DNA of 64,000 bases from Haberlea rhodopensis (GCA_907163345.1 CAJQUN010000003.1:27729879-27793878); one strand, 5' to 3'. Shown: positions 1-11,576, numbered from the stretch's first letter. Numbers and translations: made by a program. The notes: generated by a model from the letters alone, not told the origin.

Positions 1-474
1 CTTTTCTTCTATTGGCACATGTGTCTCCTCTTCTAGCTCGGGTGACATCAGTACCACCTTCTCCATAGTCTCCTCTTCTTCATCACTCCATGATTCGAAT
101 GCAATCACGGTCTCCTTTTGTGCTGCTATCCGATCGACAGATCTTATTAGTTGCTCCATTTGGTTACCCAAATTCTGAGTGCTAGCCCTGAATTCCTGTT
201 GAAATTGCAAAGTTCTATCATTAAGTGTTGAAACAAGATCCTCTAAAGACTCACCAGGGGTATGGTATTGAGGTTGTTGTGGCCATGGCGGGTATTGTGG
301 TATGTATGGAGGTAGGGTGGACTGCATGTAAGGTGGAGGTGGTCTCATCCATTGATTGTCACAGTTGAGATTGGGATGATCACTCCAACTTGAGCTGTAT
401 GCACTTTGTCCACTCCCTACGCCAAGTTATTGCACAAGATACTCCAATTCATCTAGTCGCCTACAGTCCTCCAT
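1..474 (-). pseudogene. gag-like proline-rich coding remnant, truncated by window edge
   Basis: Reading leftward from an ATG at 474, the frame gives a short acidic start, a TAA stop at 429-427, and then stays open to base 1. The open part has Ser/Trp-rich, then Pro/Tyr/Gln-rich sequence (repeated PPY, YPP and QQPQ motifs), followed by a helical Gln/Glu-rich stretch ending in an acidic tail. This composition is typical of the C-terminal half of plant gypsy gag proteins from non-autonomous elements. No zinc knuckle is visible in the window. The distance from the primer binding site (about 120 bases) fits a gag leader. The assignment rests on composition and position only. Confidence 0.55.
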
Positions 475-593
475 GAAAAGATCCAATTTTTCAGAACTCA
501 GCCTGTAAGCACGAACAAACAAGAGTAGCGGTGGGGGAAAAACAAAGAGAAAGAAACAAAACAGAAAATATTAACACAAAAATATACAACGCC

Positions 594-611
594 TCCCCGG
601 CAACGGCGCCA
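594..611 (-). other. Primer binding site, tRNA-Asp type
   Basis: On the minus strand this reads TGGCGCCGTTGCCGGGGA, which matches the complement of the 3' end of plant tRNA-Asp. It lies 5 bases inside the 5' LTR and fixes the element's orientation. A one-base variant of it occurs at 54392-54409. Confidence 0.9.
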
Positions 612-616
612 AAATT

Positions 617-2141
617 TGGTGTGCGCTTGTCGTGTACGCCCAAATTAACCCCACTCAATCCTCAAGATTGATAACAATAATGTAGTAGCGTGAGTAGGGA
701 TCGATCCCACGAGGATGTGTGAATCTTTGTGTTAATGAAATAAAAACAAAAGAATAATAAATGATGGGGTTGCGAGGTTGTATTATACTAAAAACAAATA
801 ATGAAAGCGATTCTTGGTATCGGTCGACTCTACCTTGGATTTTATCATCTATTTCATCGATTCACAAAAAAAAAATCAATTTTACTTGAATATTCATCAA
901 TTGGAAATATAATTCCTCCCTTACCTTAATTGTAGTCAAATAGAAAACAACATTCAATTCAACTCTTATCAAATCTTTAACCAAAACTACAGTCGTTAAG
1001 ATTAAATCAATGATAGTTTCAAAACTAGTAAGTTCGATGAATCTAATCAATAAAAACTACAGCCGTTAGAATTAATCATCCAATCGTTTTTCCTAAGAAT
1101 TTAATAACACCAACAACAGGTAATTATCAATCATAGTTGCTTCTTAATTATCATTAGATTGTGTAAGTGATTACTAGGTTGTCAATCCAATAAACAAACA
1201 CAACAATCATATCAATAAAATCAGAAAAACTCTTGATACTCAATAAAATTGATAATTAAAGCGTAAGAATCTCCCTAAGATAAATAAAATCCAAGGATTT
1301 GTCTTCCTCAACCAAGAATTAAAATCTAGCTAGACATAATCTAAGATAAAGCAATAAATAAAAACAAAGGAAAGAAAACTAATCCAATATCCGCTTGTCG
1401 AGGTGTCAATCACGCCTTCGCTTCGATCTTCGTAGCGTTCTTCAACGAAATTGAATGAAAAAATATAAACTAGTCTAAACTATTCTACCTTAACTATCTA
1501 GATGTTCTTTAGTCTAATTTTCGTCCATATATGTATAGGGAGGCTGATGGAGTAGGTTAGAATCCATGTGGGAAGGAAAGAAATCAAGTATTTACACTTT
1601 CCAAAACTCTGCAGGCGTCTACGCCAGAAAATGGAGTAAAGACGCCTGATGACGTGTCAAAAATATGGCTTCCCACGTTTTTGGTGTATTTACGCCTCCG
1701 AATGGCGTAATTACGCCTGTCCATGCCGTAGCATTGGCGTAATTACGCCTGATCATGGCGTAATTACACATGTCTTCCATGTTTCTGGCGAGTTTCGTAT
1801 TTTGGCCGTATCTTTCTTGTCCGAACTCCGAATTCAATGAATCAGCTGTCCACGTGAAAATAACTCAAATTTCTACAACCTTTCTATGGACCACATTTCC
1901 AAAACATGGCTTGAGCATATATAAATTTGAGGAGAAAGGAGCAACATGTGTCTTGGATTCTGGTTTTTTCCTCGTTTCTTCAACTTTATTGCTTCTTTCA
2001 TCATTTTAGCTTGATTTCTTCACCATTCCCTAAATTTACACAAATATACGATTAGGTAGCATATGTATCAATTTATCCATCAAAATATACCAAATCGTAG
2101 ACAATTAAGCGCAATAGATGTGTCTATTTTTAGTCACATCA
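617..2141 (-). repeat. 5' LTR of the left-edge Athila-like element
   Basis: The 1,525-bp LTR begins TGGTGTGCGC and ends GTCACATCA on the plus strand. It aligns over its whole length with the solo LTR at 56974-58486. On the minus strand a TATA-like stretch lies near 1545-1530 (CTATACATATATGG). Upstream of that is a cluster of palindromes GGCGTAATTACGCC and variants. No protein-coding content is supported; the short open frames here are chance. Confidence 0.88.
1610..1775 (-). promoter_or_regulatory. Cluster of GGCGTAATTACGCC palindromes upstream of LTR TATA
   Basis: Within about 165 bases the motif GGCGTAATTACGCC and its partial copies (GGCGTAAT, GTAATTACGCC, GGCGTCTACGCC) recur several times. 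On the transcribed (minus) strand they lie just upstream of the TATA-like stretch at about 1540, where LTR enhancers usually sit. The solo LTR copy has the same cluster at about 58025-58115, also TACGCC/GGCGTA based. The regulatory role is inferred. Confidence 0.45.
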
Positions 2142-2606
2142 AAATCTGGGCAAAAAGTTCCTAAAATTCGTGCACCTCATCCATTTTATAGTGGGAGAAG
2201 AGTTCTCCCACTTTTGGACACAAAATATCCAACAAAGAAACAAAATATCTTGATTTTTCGCATCCGGCGATCGGTCGCGGTGTATTGGCGATCGTTGGCA
2301 AAACATTATGGAATTATTTTTCAAAATCCGCACATCCACGATCAATCGCCAAAACGTTCTGGACAACCGCTATCGATCTCGGTAAAGATACCGATCGATC
2401 GCCAGTCTTCAAATTCAACTTTTGAGATTTCATCCTTTCTTCGACGTGTTCGCTGGGTTTGGCACTTTTCATCATTTTTAGCTCATTACTTAGACCTTTA
2501 TTCCTGAAATAAACAAATATATACCAAAATCCTAAAATCGTCCATGAATCACTACGAAAACGCCCCTAATTTTATAACAAAATAAGTGTAAAAATCACAC
2601 ATATCA
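2142..2606 (-). repeat. LTR fragment of a second Athila-type element
   Basis: On the minus strand the sequence starts TGATATGTGTGATTTTTACA at 2606, matching the start of the LTR at 50982 (TGATAAGTGTGATTTTTACA). It runs through a block of GATCGATCG-type motifs before being cut at 2142 by the next insertion. Only the first 465 bases of the LTR are present; the remainder should lie left of the window. It interrupts the gag at 2607-3734, with TGTCC (2607-2611) as its expected target duplication. The ORFs seen in this stretch are shadows. Confidence 0.75.
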
Positions 2607-3734
2607 TGTCCCTTGAGTCCGTCCAGCTATGATGTTCGCAATTTGCCCCACTTGAATCTCCAGGTTTTAATCGATGCATCTTGATTTAGCAATCTCGTCT
2701 CAGTTGATGATATGAACTTGGTCAATAGCTCTTCCATACTGGGCTTTCGTGAATAACCTGATGGTGGTGTGTGTTCGACACATTCTTTTGTTGGACCAAG
2801 AGAAGTTTGGATGATTTTTCCATGGTTGATGGTAGGTATTTGAGTATGAGTTACTTTGTGGTGATCAATTCCTACAAAATTAGCACTCTCCTTATCTTGA
2901 TAAAATGGGTTACCAGCTTCTTGACATTCGGTGCTAGGTTGTCCTCCTTGACATGCATTGTGTCATGCTATCCAGTTTCTTGATCAATGATTCCATTGGA
3001 GCCGATATTGTTGTTACTTCATCAACTTGATGCACCCCAATTGGTCTCTTTGGCACGTTCCTCTCGCACTGCCGCTGATAGTTGTTAGAACATCTCCTCC
3101 AAAAGTTCATAGGCCGCTTCAAGCGTGTTTCTCATGATAGTACCCCCAGCTGCTTCATCTACCACAACATGATTAGTGGAAAATAAACCATTGTAAAATG
3201 TTTGTACCTGAAGCCAGATAGGATGGCCGTGGTGTGGGCATCTCCTCAATAGATCCTTGAAGCATTCCCAAGCCTCGTATAGTGTCTCCGGATCATGTTG
3301 TGCGAAGGTAGTGGTGTCATTGTGCCTTTTTTCCATCTTAGATGGTGGGAAGTATTTGAATAGGTATTTGGATAGGAACAATTGCACAATCCCATCACAA
3401 GTAGTGATTAAACCTCCAGGGAGTGAATGCAACCAAGACTAGATTTATCCTTTAGTGAAAAAGGAAAGAGTAGTAACCTGATGGCGTCATTATCCATAAA
3501 CGTATCGTAGACCTCCAAAAAGTTGGATATATGCACGTTGGAATCATCAGTGGCCGATCCCCCAAACTGGAATGAGTGTTGAATCATTTGAATGATAGCA
3601 GGCTTGATCTTGAAGTTGTTAGCCGGGATGCTTGGTCTAGTGATGCCAGACAATGATCTTGGGAATGACGGTTGATCGTAGTTAATCAGTGATCTTACCT
3701 CAAGTACCTCCTCATTTACTTTGTTGTCAGCCAT
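2607..3734 (-). pseudogene. Athila-type gag (Retrotrans_gag), frameshifted
   Basis: The minus-strand frame begins at an ATG at 3734 and is recognisable to 2607, where an LTR interrupts it. It is collinear with the better preserved gag at 54627. An N-terminal segment is rich in basic and hydrophobic residues (ITRPSIPANNFKIKPAII), followed by the FPFSLKDK motif, the retrotransposon gag core with YEAWECFKDLLRRCPHHG, and a coiled-coil-like tail. There are frame changes near 3420 and 3085 and a stop after the LLEEM motif. The zinc knuckle region is not readable. The retrotransposon gag domain packages element RNA into cytoplasmic particles; this copy is dead. Confidence 0.8.
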
Positions 3735-3946
3735 GAGTGTTCTTGCTTTCCTTAGCCTTGAAACGACAGATACATTCGATTTTGTGGTCGAAAAGCTCAA
3801 GTGTAGCTCATTCACTCATTATCATAAACAAGGATAATTCCTTCACGGTAGACCAAACAATAGTAGTGGAGAAGAGTAGTAAGAAATAAACAAAAACAAA
3901 AAGTTAATGGCTAAATTACACTCAACTAATCTTGTATGATATTACT
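3735..3946 (-). other. Leader of the third Athila element, primer binding site missing
   Basis: Between the LTR border (3947) and the gag ATG (3734) the minus strand aligns with 54410-54626, sharing a TAATATCA start, the GATTAGTTGA block and a T-rich tract with CTACTCTTCT. The 18-base tRNA-Asp primer binding site and its flanks, present in the other copy, are absent: the LTR end GATCA is followed almost directly by AGTAATATCA. Confidence 0.6.
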
Positions 3947-5334
3947 TGATCGTCAAAACAATAAAATATCAGTTGTGAGCGATTATTCCGCAAGTGAACA
4001 GTTGTCAAGTTTTAGTAAAGCTATAAGAAATAGGGATGTTGTACCCACAGGGACTTGTAGTATCAAACTCAATTAGTTCAATTATATTTAGCCTTTGAAT
4101 AGTTGGTAAAAGTTATGCAATAGTAAAAGTACTGAAGAATTTAAAATTTCAAATCAACAAGAGCGTTAAAATGAAGAAATCAATAGAGAAGAATTATCAA
4201 GACTTTGGTTCACCTATGTAATCCCCTATAATTTTTTCATTAGTATCGATCGATTATCCATATGGTTCTAATGTGACGAGTTCTCCTAAACTATCTAATA
4301 TACTCCCTCGTGCTATATTAAACCTAACATCAAATTGCATTAGGTCACTCTCGCATACTTATTTAACAATTCAATATTGCTTTGAGATTTGTGAAAACTT
4401 CTAGCTTTCGATTACTAGCATCTATGGCTATCACACGTGTATTTGTTCTCATATCTTGATTTCAATCTGAAATCCACGGCATAATTTATTTTTCGTATTA
4501 TAACATCATCTCTTGATCTCAATTGTAATGGCTTATATCAATTCAATGGTGATCAATCCATGAAAGCATTAAAATCATAAATCATGCACAAAATTATATG
4601 TAATCAATCAAAAACTAACAATTAAATCATAGGTTCAAACATAGGATCCCCAAGTATTTAAATAATAAACTTAGCATATAATCATCATCATAAATTATCA
4701 ATGTATTCAAAGCTAAACAATATCAAAATCTAGGAATTAAATAAACAAAAGTTCAAAAATACTAATAAACATGAGGGATTGACTCGAGGCGTTGTTCGTC
4801 ATTGATTCTTGCTTGGCGGCTTGAAAGATGATAGAGAGGCTAAGTTCTAGGGTAAAATATGGCACAAAAACTTGATATGGTCATCCATCAAGTGATATTT
4901 ATAGTGGATTGGAATTAAGATAGATTCCTTGTAGAACTAAAACTCTAAAAGGTATTTTTTTTCCTGATTTTCTCGCCAAGCGATCGATCAGTAAGAAATC
5001 TATCGGTATTTTTCCGAATTTCTTCCTTTAGCTACGACCTGCGACTGATCGATCGGAACATGGCAACTGATCAATCGATATTTCTCAGAATTTGTTACCC
5101 AACTCACGTCATTGGCTGATCGATTGGTAGCTCATTTTATTCAAAAGTTGAGTTTTCATCGTTTCCTCGATCGGTTTGCTTGTTCGAGTCATTTTTTCAT
5201 CATTTTTAGCTTAGTTCCTTCACATTCATGAAATTCTACCTTGATTCCTGAACTATACAAAAACAACACAAAAAGGCATAATGTCATCTAGAAATCAACA
5301 TAAAAAGTATTAAAAATCCTCGAAATCATCTCCC

Positions 5335-7513
5335 ATGGCGGTGTCGTCACCCTCCCTCCTCCAAATTCCGGCGACCAATTCTTCATCCTATTCCACTCCG
5401 TCGACCACTAATACCCATAATCCTAACCCTTCAAACCACAACCCACTTACTTCTAAATTTTTTACTTCCTTTTTCAAACCTTTAACCACCCTCAACCCCG
5501 TTCAAATTACCAACAATAATCTCGTTCCCATTCGAGCTCCTATCTGTGTGGATGGTATTCCTACGGTGTTTTTCTCTAATGAGGAAATTGATATACTATC
5601 AAAGCCATTCGAATTGACATTCGTTGGAAATTTTTCCAACGCCGTCCGAAGATAGAGGCGATTCGTAAAGCCTTCTCCGCAATTTCTTTTAAGGGTTCTG
5701 TCACTATTGGGGCTCTTAAAAAGGGATTTGTTCTCATACTTTTGGAAAATAGGGATGATTACAATCATATTTGGTCATCGCGGTTATGGAAAATTACAGG
5801 ATTCCCTATGAAAGCTTTCAAATGGTCGTCTTCCTTCAATTATAACGAAGAGCCATCGATAATTCCTGTTTGGGTTAATCTTCATGATTTACCTATTCAT
5901 TTTTTTGAACACAATGTGTTGTCTTCCATTGGTGGCTTGGTGGGGAAATTAATTTGTGTGGATAATGCTACTTTACGCAAATCCCGCCCAACTGTTGCTC
6001 GGTTTTGCGTTGAGGTTAATATGGCAAAACCCAGGCCCTCAAGTATCCATATTATGATCGGGGATAGCTTATACTTGCAGGATATTGAGTACGAAAATCT
6101 TCCACGATATTGCTTGAAGTGTTGTGTTTTTGGACACGATGCTCATGGTTGTAAGACGATTGATACTCCCAATCGTAATATCAATGAAGAATTACGTAAA
6201 ATTTTCATGGGTGGTGATGGTTCTTCGATATCGGTGGATGAGCCCGTCATTGATGGTGTTAGCAGCGGCAAAGATCTGTTTATTGGGGTCTCTGACGTAA
6301 TTCATGATGGCGTTCCATTAACTCAGGTGGGCTGCCCTAGCGAGGAGCCTAGAGGCTCTAGGGCTTCGGATGGAGGTGATGGTGCGGCTAGGGTTTTTTA
6401 CTTAATCCATGGTGGCATGCAGCAGGATGAGGTGGCACCTCATAATTTGTTCAAAGGGGCTGATGTTGAAGATAAAGCCGTACACGTTGGCATTTGTAAT
6501 GAGAGGATCTATTCAAATTTTCAAATATCAAATGGTAGTTTGGTAAGTGGAGCAATTGTAGGGATTGAAATGGATTCATGCCTTAATAATCACGTTGGAT
6601 CAATTGATAAGGAAAGAGGGGTCCATAGTGGTAAAGCTATTGTCTTGGGCGAGAATTTGGGAAAGAATAAAAGGCTCCAAAATTATTCTAGATCATGTTG
6701 GTTTGGTCATAGCCCCAAACTCAAAAGATCATCCTCCTTCCCAAATCTTAAGCCCAGATTAGACCACAATTCTCGACCCATCCCCAACAAATTTCTTTCA
6801 CACACTGCAGACCCATTCTCTCCCTCGAGCAGGCCTCTTCATGGCTCGGGCATGCCTAATATTAATCCAGGCAGCTATTTCATCCCTTCGGGCAGGGCCT
6901 TGCCTACTCCGGGAATAATTGGTTCAGGCCAATTTTCTGATATATTATCCTTCAATGGCCTAGGAACTGATTTGGAAAATCAAAATTTTGTTTCGGGTTC
7001 GTCAGGCAGTTCAGGCAGCTTACCTCCAAATCTGGGTAGCCATAGAATTGTCTCGGGCAGCCTTCCCATTCCCAAACCCGACCTTCCAATCTGTGCTGAA
7101 AATAATTCCTTAGCCTCTATTGCCTCAAATATGTCCAATTCCTCGTGTTCTTCCTCCAAATCTTTAATCAAATCTGGTTTTTTAAATAATAAAAAATCGG
7201 ATATTTTTTGAACATGATAGCTCCAAAACCAAAAACCACACTCCACCTTCAAATTCCTCTTTTTATTCAGCTTTGCAACGATATATCGAGGACTCTTCAA
7301 AAGGTCCAGTGAATTGGAATAACTGGAATGATTGGGATTTCAAAGACCCGGAGATGAATTCATACATGTTTGATAAACTTTCCAAAGAATACATAGCAGA
7401 ACATGGGGAACCACTATGAAGAGTCAGATGATGAGGATATGACTCCTTGGGTTCCTCCATCGAAAAGCGACGTATCTCCGCAGATGTACAACTTGAGGAG
7501 TCACCGTAAATAG
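5335..7513 (+). pseudogene. LINE ORF1 protein (DUF4283-like with CCHC knuckle), frameshifted
   Basis: The frame starts at the ATG at 5335 with a Ser/Thr/Pro/Asn-rich N-terminus and breaks near 5632 at a T run. It continues in another frame to 7211, shifts again at a T6 run (7204-7209), stops at 7417-7419, and has a last readable tail to 7513 ending YNLRSHRK. The middle holds the fold common in plant LINE ORF1 proteins (LWKITGFPMKAF, IPVWVNLHDLP), then a zinc knuckle CLKCCVFGHDAHGC (CX2CX4-5HX4C). A long Ser/Pro-rich region follows. ORF1 proteins bind element RNA. With two single-base homopolymer breaks the copy is nearly intact but not translatable as one chain. Confidence 0.8.
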
Positions 7514-7714
7514 CCACAATGAGAGCGTGTTTTATTTAGTTTTAGTTTTGGTAGTTATTATTGCTTGTTATTCTTACTTATTTGGCATATGTTAGCGCAC
7601 CATATATTTTACATTTCTAGGAGGTCTTAGCCTAGTTCTCCTCCTATATAATGTTTTTTAATTAATGCAATGCAATAAAACTAGTGGCATAATGCCACCT
7701 TTAATTGAAAGAAA
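7514..7714 (+). other. LINE 3' untranslated region and A-rich tail
   Basis: After the last coding triplet come T-rich sequence, the block TCTAGGAGGTCTTAGCCTAG, a near-complementary CTCCTCCTATATAATG, the pair TAGTGGCATAATGCCAC (a short hairpin), and an A-rich end. The terminal hairpin and A-tail are the kind of 3' signal a LINE reverse transcriptase recognises. Confidence 0.65.
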
Positions 7715-7740
7715 AAAAAGTATAAAAGTCACATAAATCA

Positions 7741-8488
7741 CTACACAGAAATTATCCAAACCATCTATATCGAGGGCACTGAATGGAAGAGAAACGGGGA
7801 GGTCGAGCCATTACAAGTCCTCAAATCTGAGGTGACAGAGGATGCAAATGCATGTTTCTCTATTGTGGTTTCACGTCTCATTCCACCACCCACACGTCCA
7901 AGGTCACTACAAATCGAGCTATTTTGGTATTTTCCATCATCACTGGCAAATATGTTGACTTAGGATGGCATGTGGAGTTGTCTACCCGGAAAGCCATCCT
8001 TGGATCACCTCTCTCCGGCTTGCCATGCTCTTCCACCATCACTGAGTTATGCCAGTGACAAGGCGTAGTTTTGGATGAGATGAGGAGGTTTTCGGTCCCA
8101 TGTCCGCTATTGTGATACAAGATGACACCACCAACACCCCCTCCCCAAGGAGGGCAAGGGTCGTACCTTCAGGCAGTCGGGCTACATCTCGGCCGACTAC
8201 ATCATCTGCTGCACTTGGGTCTTCCCCTGTGACACTAGACTCGTTTCACCACGAACTACAGGAGATGCGTCTAGAACATAGGGGGATGTATCTAGAACAT
8301 GAGGAGTTCATGCAATACCAATTTGCATGGAACAATGCATTGGCACAGGGCTTCCCAGCCATCCAGTTTCAACCACAGCCTACCTTCCATCATACCAGCC
8401 ATTCCCACAAGTACCACCACCGGAACATGAGGATGAGGGCGACAATTACTGTTGATCATCGTCGATATATGTGCTTTGTCATTGCTTT
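7741..8488 (+). pseudogene. Athila 3' (env-like) ORF remnant
   Basis: Translations in two frames carry the pattern of the protein that follows pol in Athila elements and is annotated as a putative plant transposon protein domain (Pfam PF20167 type). The pattern is a VVSRLIP stretch, TSKVTTNRAILVFSIITGKYVDLG, then a hydrophobic helix ending in ITELC. Downstream (8100 on) is a low-complexity Ser/Pro/Arg segment, then a Glu/Met/His/Tyr-rich one and an acidic tail (EHEDEGDNYC) ending at TGA 8453-8455. Frame changes occur near 7850-8060 and near 8400. Whether this family ever acted as an envelope is unproven. Confidence 0.6.
8438..8463 (+). other. Stop-codon hairpin, Athila copy 1 (decayed)
   Basis: Ten positions on each side of the hexaloop ACTGTT can be aligned; eight still pair (including two G-U) and two are mismatched. 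The position matches the hairpins at 11729-11754 and 58636-58661: it covers the stop codon of the last frame and lies about 60 bases before an internal TTAAGTTTGGG tract. Confidence 0.5.
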
Positions 8489-9861
8489 TATTGTTGATGT
8501 ACATTGAGGGCAATGCATATGTTAAGTTTGGGATGGTATTTACTATTTGCTGCTTGGTTGTGTTTACTATCTTTTGATTGATTGTTTCTGCTGGCTATTT
8601 ATTGCAACTATCACTTGTGCTGTTTCTTGAGCATTGACAAATGTTTTTATTGAAAATGAGTTCAACCAAGAGAAATAATTGAATTAGAATAGCGATCATA
8701 TTGCATGATGAGACTAGTATCGCTTTACATCCCAATTTGAGTCTTGAAAAGCTTTGACATGTATGTAAATATACTTTGTTGAGTTAGTATGTCAAGATTG
8801 AGGAATACTTTGAGCACATTGAGTCACGTTTTTGTGGATTAGATGTTGGATAGTGGAAATTTTTGTGAACTTAATGATTTGTCTTGAGCATCTTAGGGTA
8901 CTCTAAAACCTATTTGATGGCATTTTGAGGCGAAATTTTATAATTATGAACTTGACTTGTATATGATTTAGGCAATCTTTTGAACGTTTGAGCCTTTCAA
9001 TCCTACCTTGTCTATATCATTCCCTAGTGTCCAACTTTGAATTTAGTTGAAAAAGAATGGAGTATGCATAGCATACAACTAGCCAACATCCGACTTTTGT
9101 TGTTTAAACTCATTATACCTACCCTTTTATGAGGCTAAATAGATTTTTATCCTTACCTTAAGTGAGTATAATGAATTTCATTTACATACTATGTTTTGAG
9201 CTATTATGTCAATCACATACTATGTTTTTAGCTATTACAAAAAAAAATTAATGCCTATTAAAAAAGTAAAAGAGAGGAATAGTAAAAATATAGCATAGTT
9301 ATGTGATAATGAACCATGTGGAGGGCTTGCATTGATAACATTCAGTGAAATCTAACACAGACCATGGTCATCAAGTCATAAAGAAAAGAAGAAGAAAAAA
9401 GAGCTGAAGTTGTGCTTAAATGAAATTTACATGTTATGCTATCTTCTTTGCTTATATATACATTTTCTTTGTAGCCGAGACCAAATGCCTAATATTATAA
9501 GCTTTAAAAGATATTTTGATCCAAGTCTAGGGAGTAATTACATTAGTGGAGAAGTGCTTGAAAATTAGGCATTTGTGGTGCTTAACGATAATTTTGACTT
9601 TGAAGTGATTAGCATCGTTTGATCTTGAAGATCTGCATAAAACTTAAGATTGACAATATCACACACACGTTCCGATTTTGCGATGTATTGCTTGGTTTAG
9701 GAGAAAACATGTCTTGTTGATTTTTGGATAGACTCTTGTTTGTCTGTAAGTGAGGTTTTTGAGCTATATATTTGAGTTGCAAGTTAATTCTTTTAAAGTA
9801 TTAATGATGAACTCTATGTTTTGAATGCTCGAGGAAGATCAAGTGATAAGTTTGGGGGAGT
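8489..9861 (+). other. Athila 3' noncoding region with internal and terminal polypurine tracts
   Basis: There is no coding frame. The region opens with CATTGAGGGCAATG (a 5-bp hairpin) and an internal purine-like tract GTTAAGTTTGGGA (8521-8533). It closes with the terminal tract GTTTGGGGGAG at 9850-9860, directly before the LTR. In between are blocks shared with 11827-13068 and 58734-59943, such as ACTTTGAGGC, CATTATACCTACC and CACACACGTTC. The conservation of this noncoding stretch between diverged elements suggests a function in cis. Confidence 0.6.
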
Positions 9862-10255
9862 TTATAAGAGTGATTTTTCTACTTATATTTCTAGAATTTT
9901 AAATGCTTTTTATATTGATTCCTGGGTGATATTATACGCTTTTGTGTTGTTTTTTGCATGTTTCATGAATCAAGGTCGAAGTGCATGAAAGTGAAGGTTG
10001 AGCTAAAAACGCTGAAAAGGACTCAAACGAGCAAACTGGTCGAAGAAACAACGAAAACTCAACTTTGGAAGAAAACCCACCACCGATCTATTGGTGGCCT
10101 TGTACCGTTCGGCCGGCAAATGAAGATAGTTGAGTAACAAATTTGAAGAAATATTGATCAATCGGGAGCCTTGTAGCTATTGATCGGTAAATGGTGTAGC
10201 TGAAGGAAGAAAATCAAAGAAATACCGATCGATCGGTAGCTTCCTAGCGATTTGG

Positions 10256-11029
10256 TGATAAGTTCCATTTTTGCACTTATATTTGCATATGTTTCTTGCC
10301 ATTTTATAGTGACTCTTGGACGATTTTACGCTTTTAGTTGTGTTTTTGTATAATTCCAGGAATCCAGTGAAAGTGCAAGAAATACCCGAAAAACCTCATT
10401 TTATGGACTGGAAGGTGAAAATGGAACAAAACGAGCCAAGACATTGGAATGAAGGTGAAAAGAGTTGATGTGGCAGAAATTGAAGATGGTGATCGATCGC
10501 CATGATGTAGAGATTGATCACGATGTTGCGGTAAGTGTGGAAATTTTTATACAGGAGGCGATCGATCCCCATAGAGGAGAAACCGATCGCACCGTGGCAG
10601 AAGGTTTAGGCGATCGATCGCCATAGAGGAGAAATCAATCTCATCGGGGCAGAAGGTTTAGGCGATCGATCTACACTCATACAGAGATCGATCGCCATAG
10701 AGAGAAAAGTCAAAGAGATCGATCGCCATGGACATAGCGATCGATCGCCAACAGAGTCATGCGCCAGAAAACTTCCTTTTTTAAGTTATGGGCTATTTTT
10801 GGTCTCAGATTTGGATGGGCTCGGATTTCTCACTATAAAAGGGAGTTTTTGCATCAAAGATGAGACTTTTACAACAAATTTACCCTAAAACTTGGGAGAA
10901 GCCACCACATACAAGGGATATTCCAAGCAACGCCGCAAGAGATGGAATATCGTATTTCTGTATTTCTAAACTTTGTTTTTGTTTAATTTTCGAGTTTCAA
11001 TGGTTATTGTGTTGTTTAATATGATAGAA
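10256..11029 (+). repeat. 5' LTR remnant with GATCGATCG cluster and TATA box
   Basis: The sequence starts TGATAAGTTCCATTTTTGCA and matches 13082-13790 of the 3' LTR. It carries many copies of GGCGATCGATCGCC and relatives (about 10485-10750), then CACTATAAAAGGG (TATA at 10833-10841). At AATATGATAGAACAT the match to the other LTR ends and the sequence jumps into protease coding sequence. The short shared string AACAT at the join suggests deletion by illegitimate recombination. Confidence 0.75.
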
Positions 11030-11576
11030 CATGGAGGAGGATGTGAGCATGCCATTGATTCTGGGACGCCTATTCCTAGCTACTGAAAGAGCCATCATTG
11101 ATGTTGCAGGAGGGAAGTTGATCCTCCGTGTAGGAGATGATTGGGTTACATGCAATATGCTTAAATCTTCAACACACGTATACAACGAGCATGATTTCCT
11201 AAAAGTTAACATGATTGACACTTTGCTTATTGATGTGGTGCAAGGTACTTATGAGGTGGAGGTGAAGACCAAGCTAGAGATTGAAGAAGGTAGAGCCATG
11301 ACATGGTGAAGCCAAGGAAGGCGAAGGAGCAAAAAGATAAAAGGATGTTCATGAAGCGAGAAACAGTCCAATTACATAAAGCGCCACCACCTCGCATTTT
11401 CCAAAGCAATCGAAAGGCTTCATGGGCTGGACCATTCACTATTACCATGATATACCCAAATGGAGATCCTATTCTAGGCATTTATGTCGTTAATGATGAG
11501 AGGTTGATGCATTACCCAGTTGATTACGGAGATTCATGCTCCACAAACTATTCCAACCTTTGAGGAAATGTGGTAA
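11030..11576 (+). pseudogene. Athila pol remnant: protease end joined to integrase C-terminus
   Basis: From 11031 the frame gives the second half of the Athila aspartic protease (MPLILGRLFLATERAIIDV followed by GKLILRVG). A short linker leads to a second frame (11303-11563) with the integrase C-terminal signature SWAGPFTITMIYPNG and a final LMHYPVD. Reverse transcriptase, RNase H and the integrase core are missing. The gag-proximal part was lost with the 5' deletion. The element at 54627-56943 has the same protease-to-integrase-tail join, so the pol deletion probably predates both insertions. Confidence 0.72.

Larger units (their letters stand above)
1..2141 (-). mobile_element. Athila-like Ty3/gypsy LTR element, 5' end only
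   Basis: The minus strand reads 5' LTR (2141 to 617), a tRNA-Asp primer binding site and then a gag-like frame running off the left edge. The LTR ends in the usual TG...CA, and its right border lies directly against an older LTR fragment, so this element inserted into that one. The right flank AAATC (2142-2146) is the expected 5-bp target duplication; its partner lies outside the window. The same LTR family occurs as a solo LTR at 56974-58486. Confidence 0.85.
5316..7714 (+). mobile_element. LINE (L1-type), ORF1 only, no ORF2
   Basis: The element is 2.4 kb. It carries a gag-like ORF1, about 200 bases of 3' untranslated sequence typical of plant LINEs, and an A-rich 3' end at about 7710-7719. 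It is bounded by AAAAAGTATTAAAA at 5302-5315 and AAAAAGTATAAAAG at 7715-7728, a plausible imperfect target duplication. Both flanks continue as the same minus-strand LTR. No apurinic endonuclease or reverse transcriptase frame is present. It is therefore either an internally deleted copy or a member of an ORF1-only family that moved with another element's enzyme. Confidence 0.78.
3947..7740 (-). repeat. 5' LTR of the third Athila element, split by a LINE
   Basis: On the minus strand the LTR starts at 7740 (TGATTTATGTGAC) and ends at 3947 (GACGATCA). Without the LINE at 5316-7714 it is about 1.38 kb. A TATA-like CCACTATAAATA lies near 4907-4896, and CGATCGATC-type motifs are clustered upstream of it at about 4980-5130. 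The part from about 3960 to 4790 resembles the R/U5 end of the LTRs at 13082-14532 and 59958-61799. The right flank CTACA (7741-7745) is the expected target duplication; its partner is outside the window. Confidence 0.75.
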
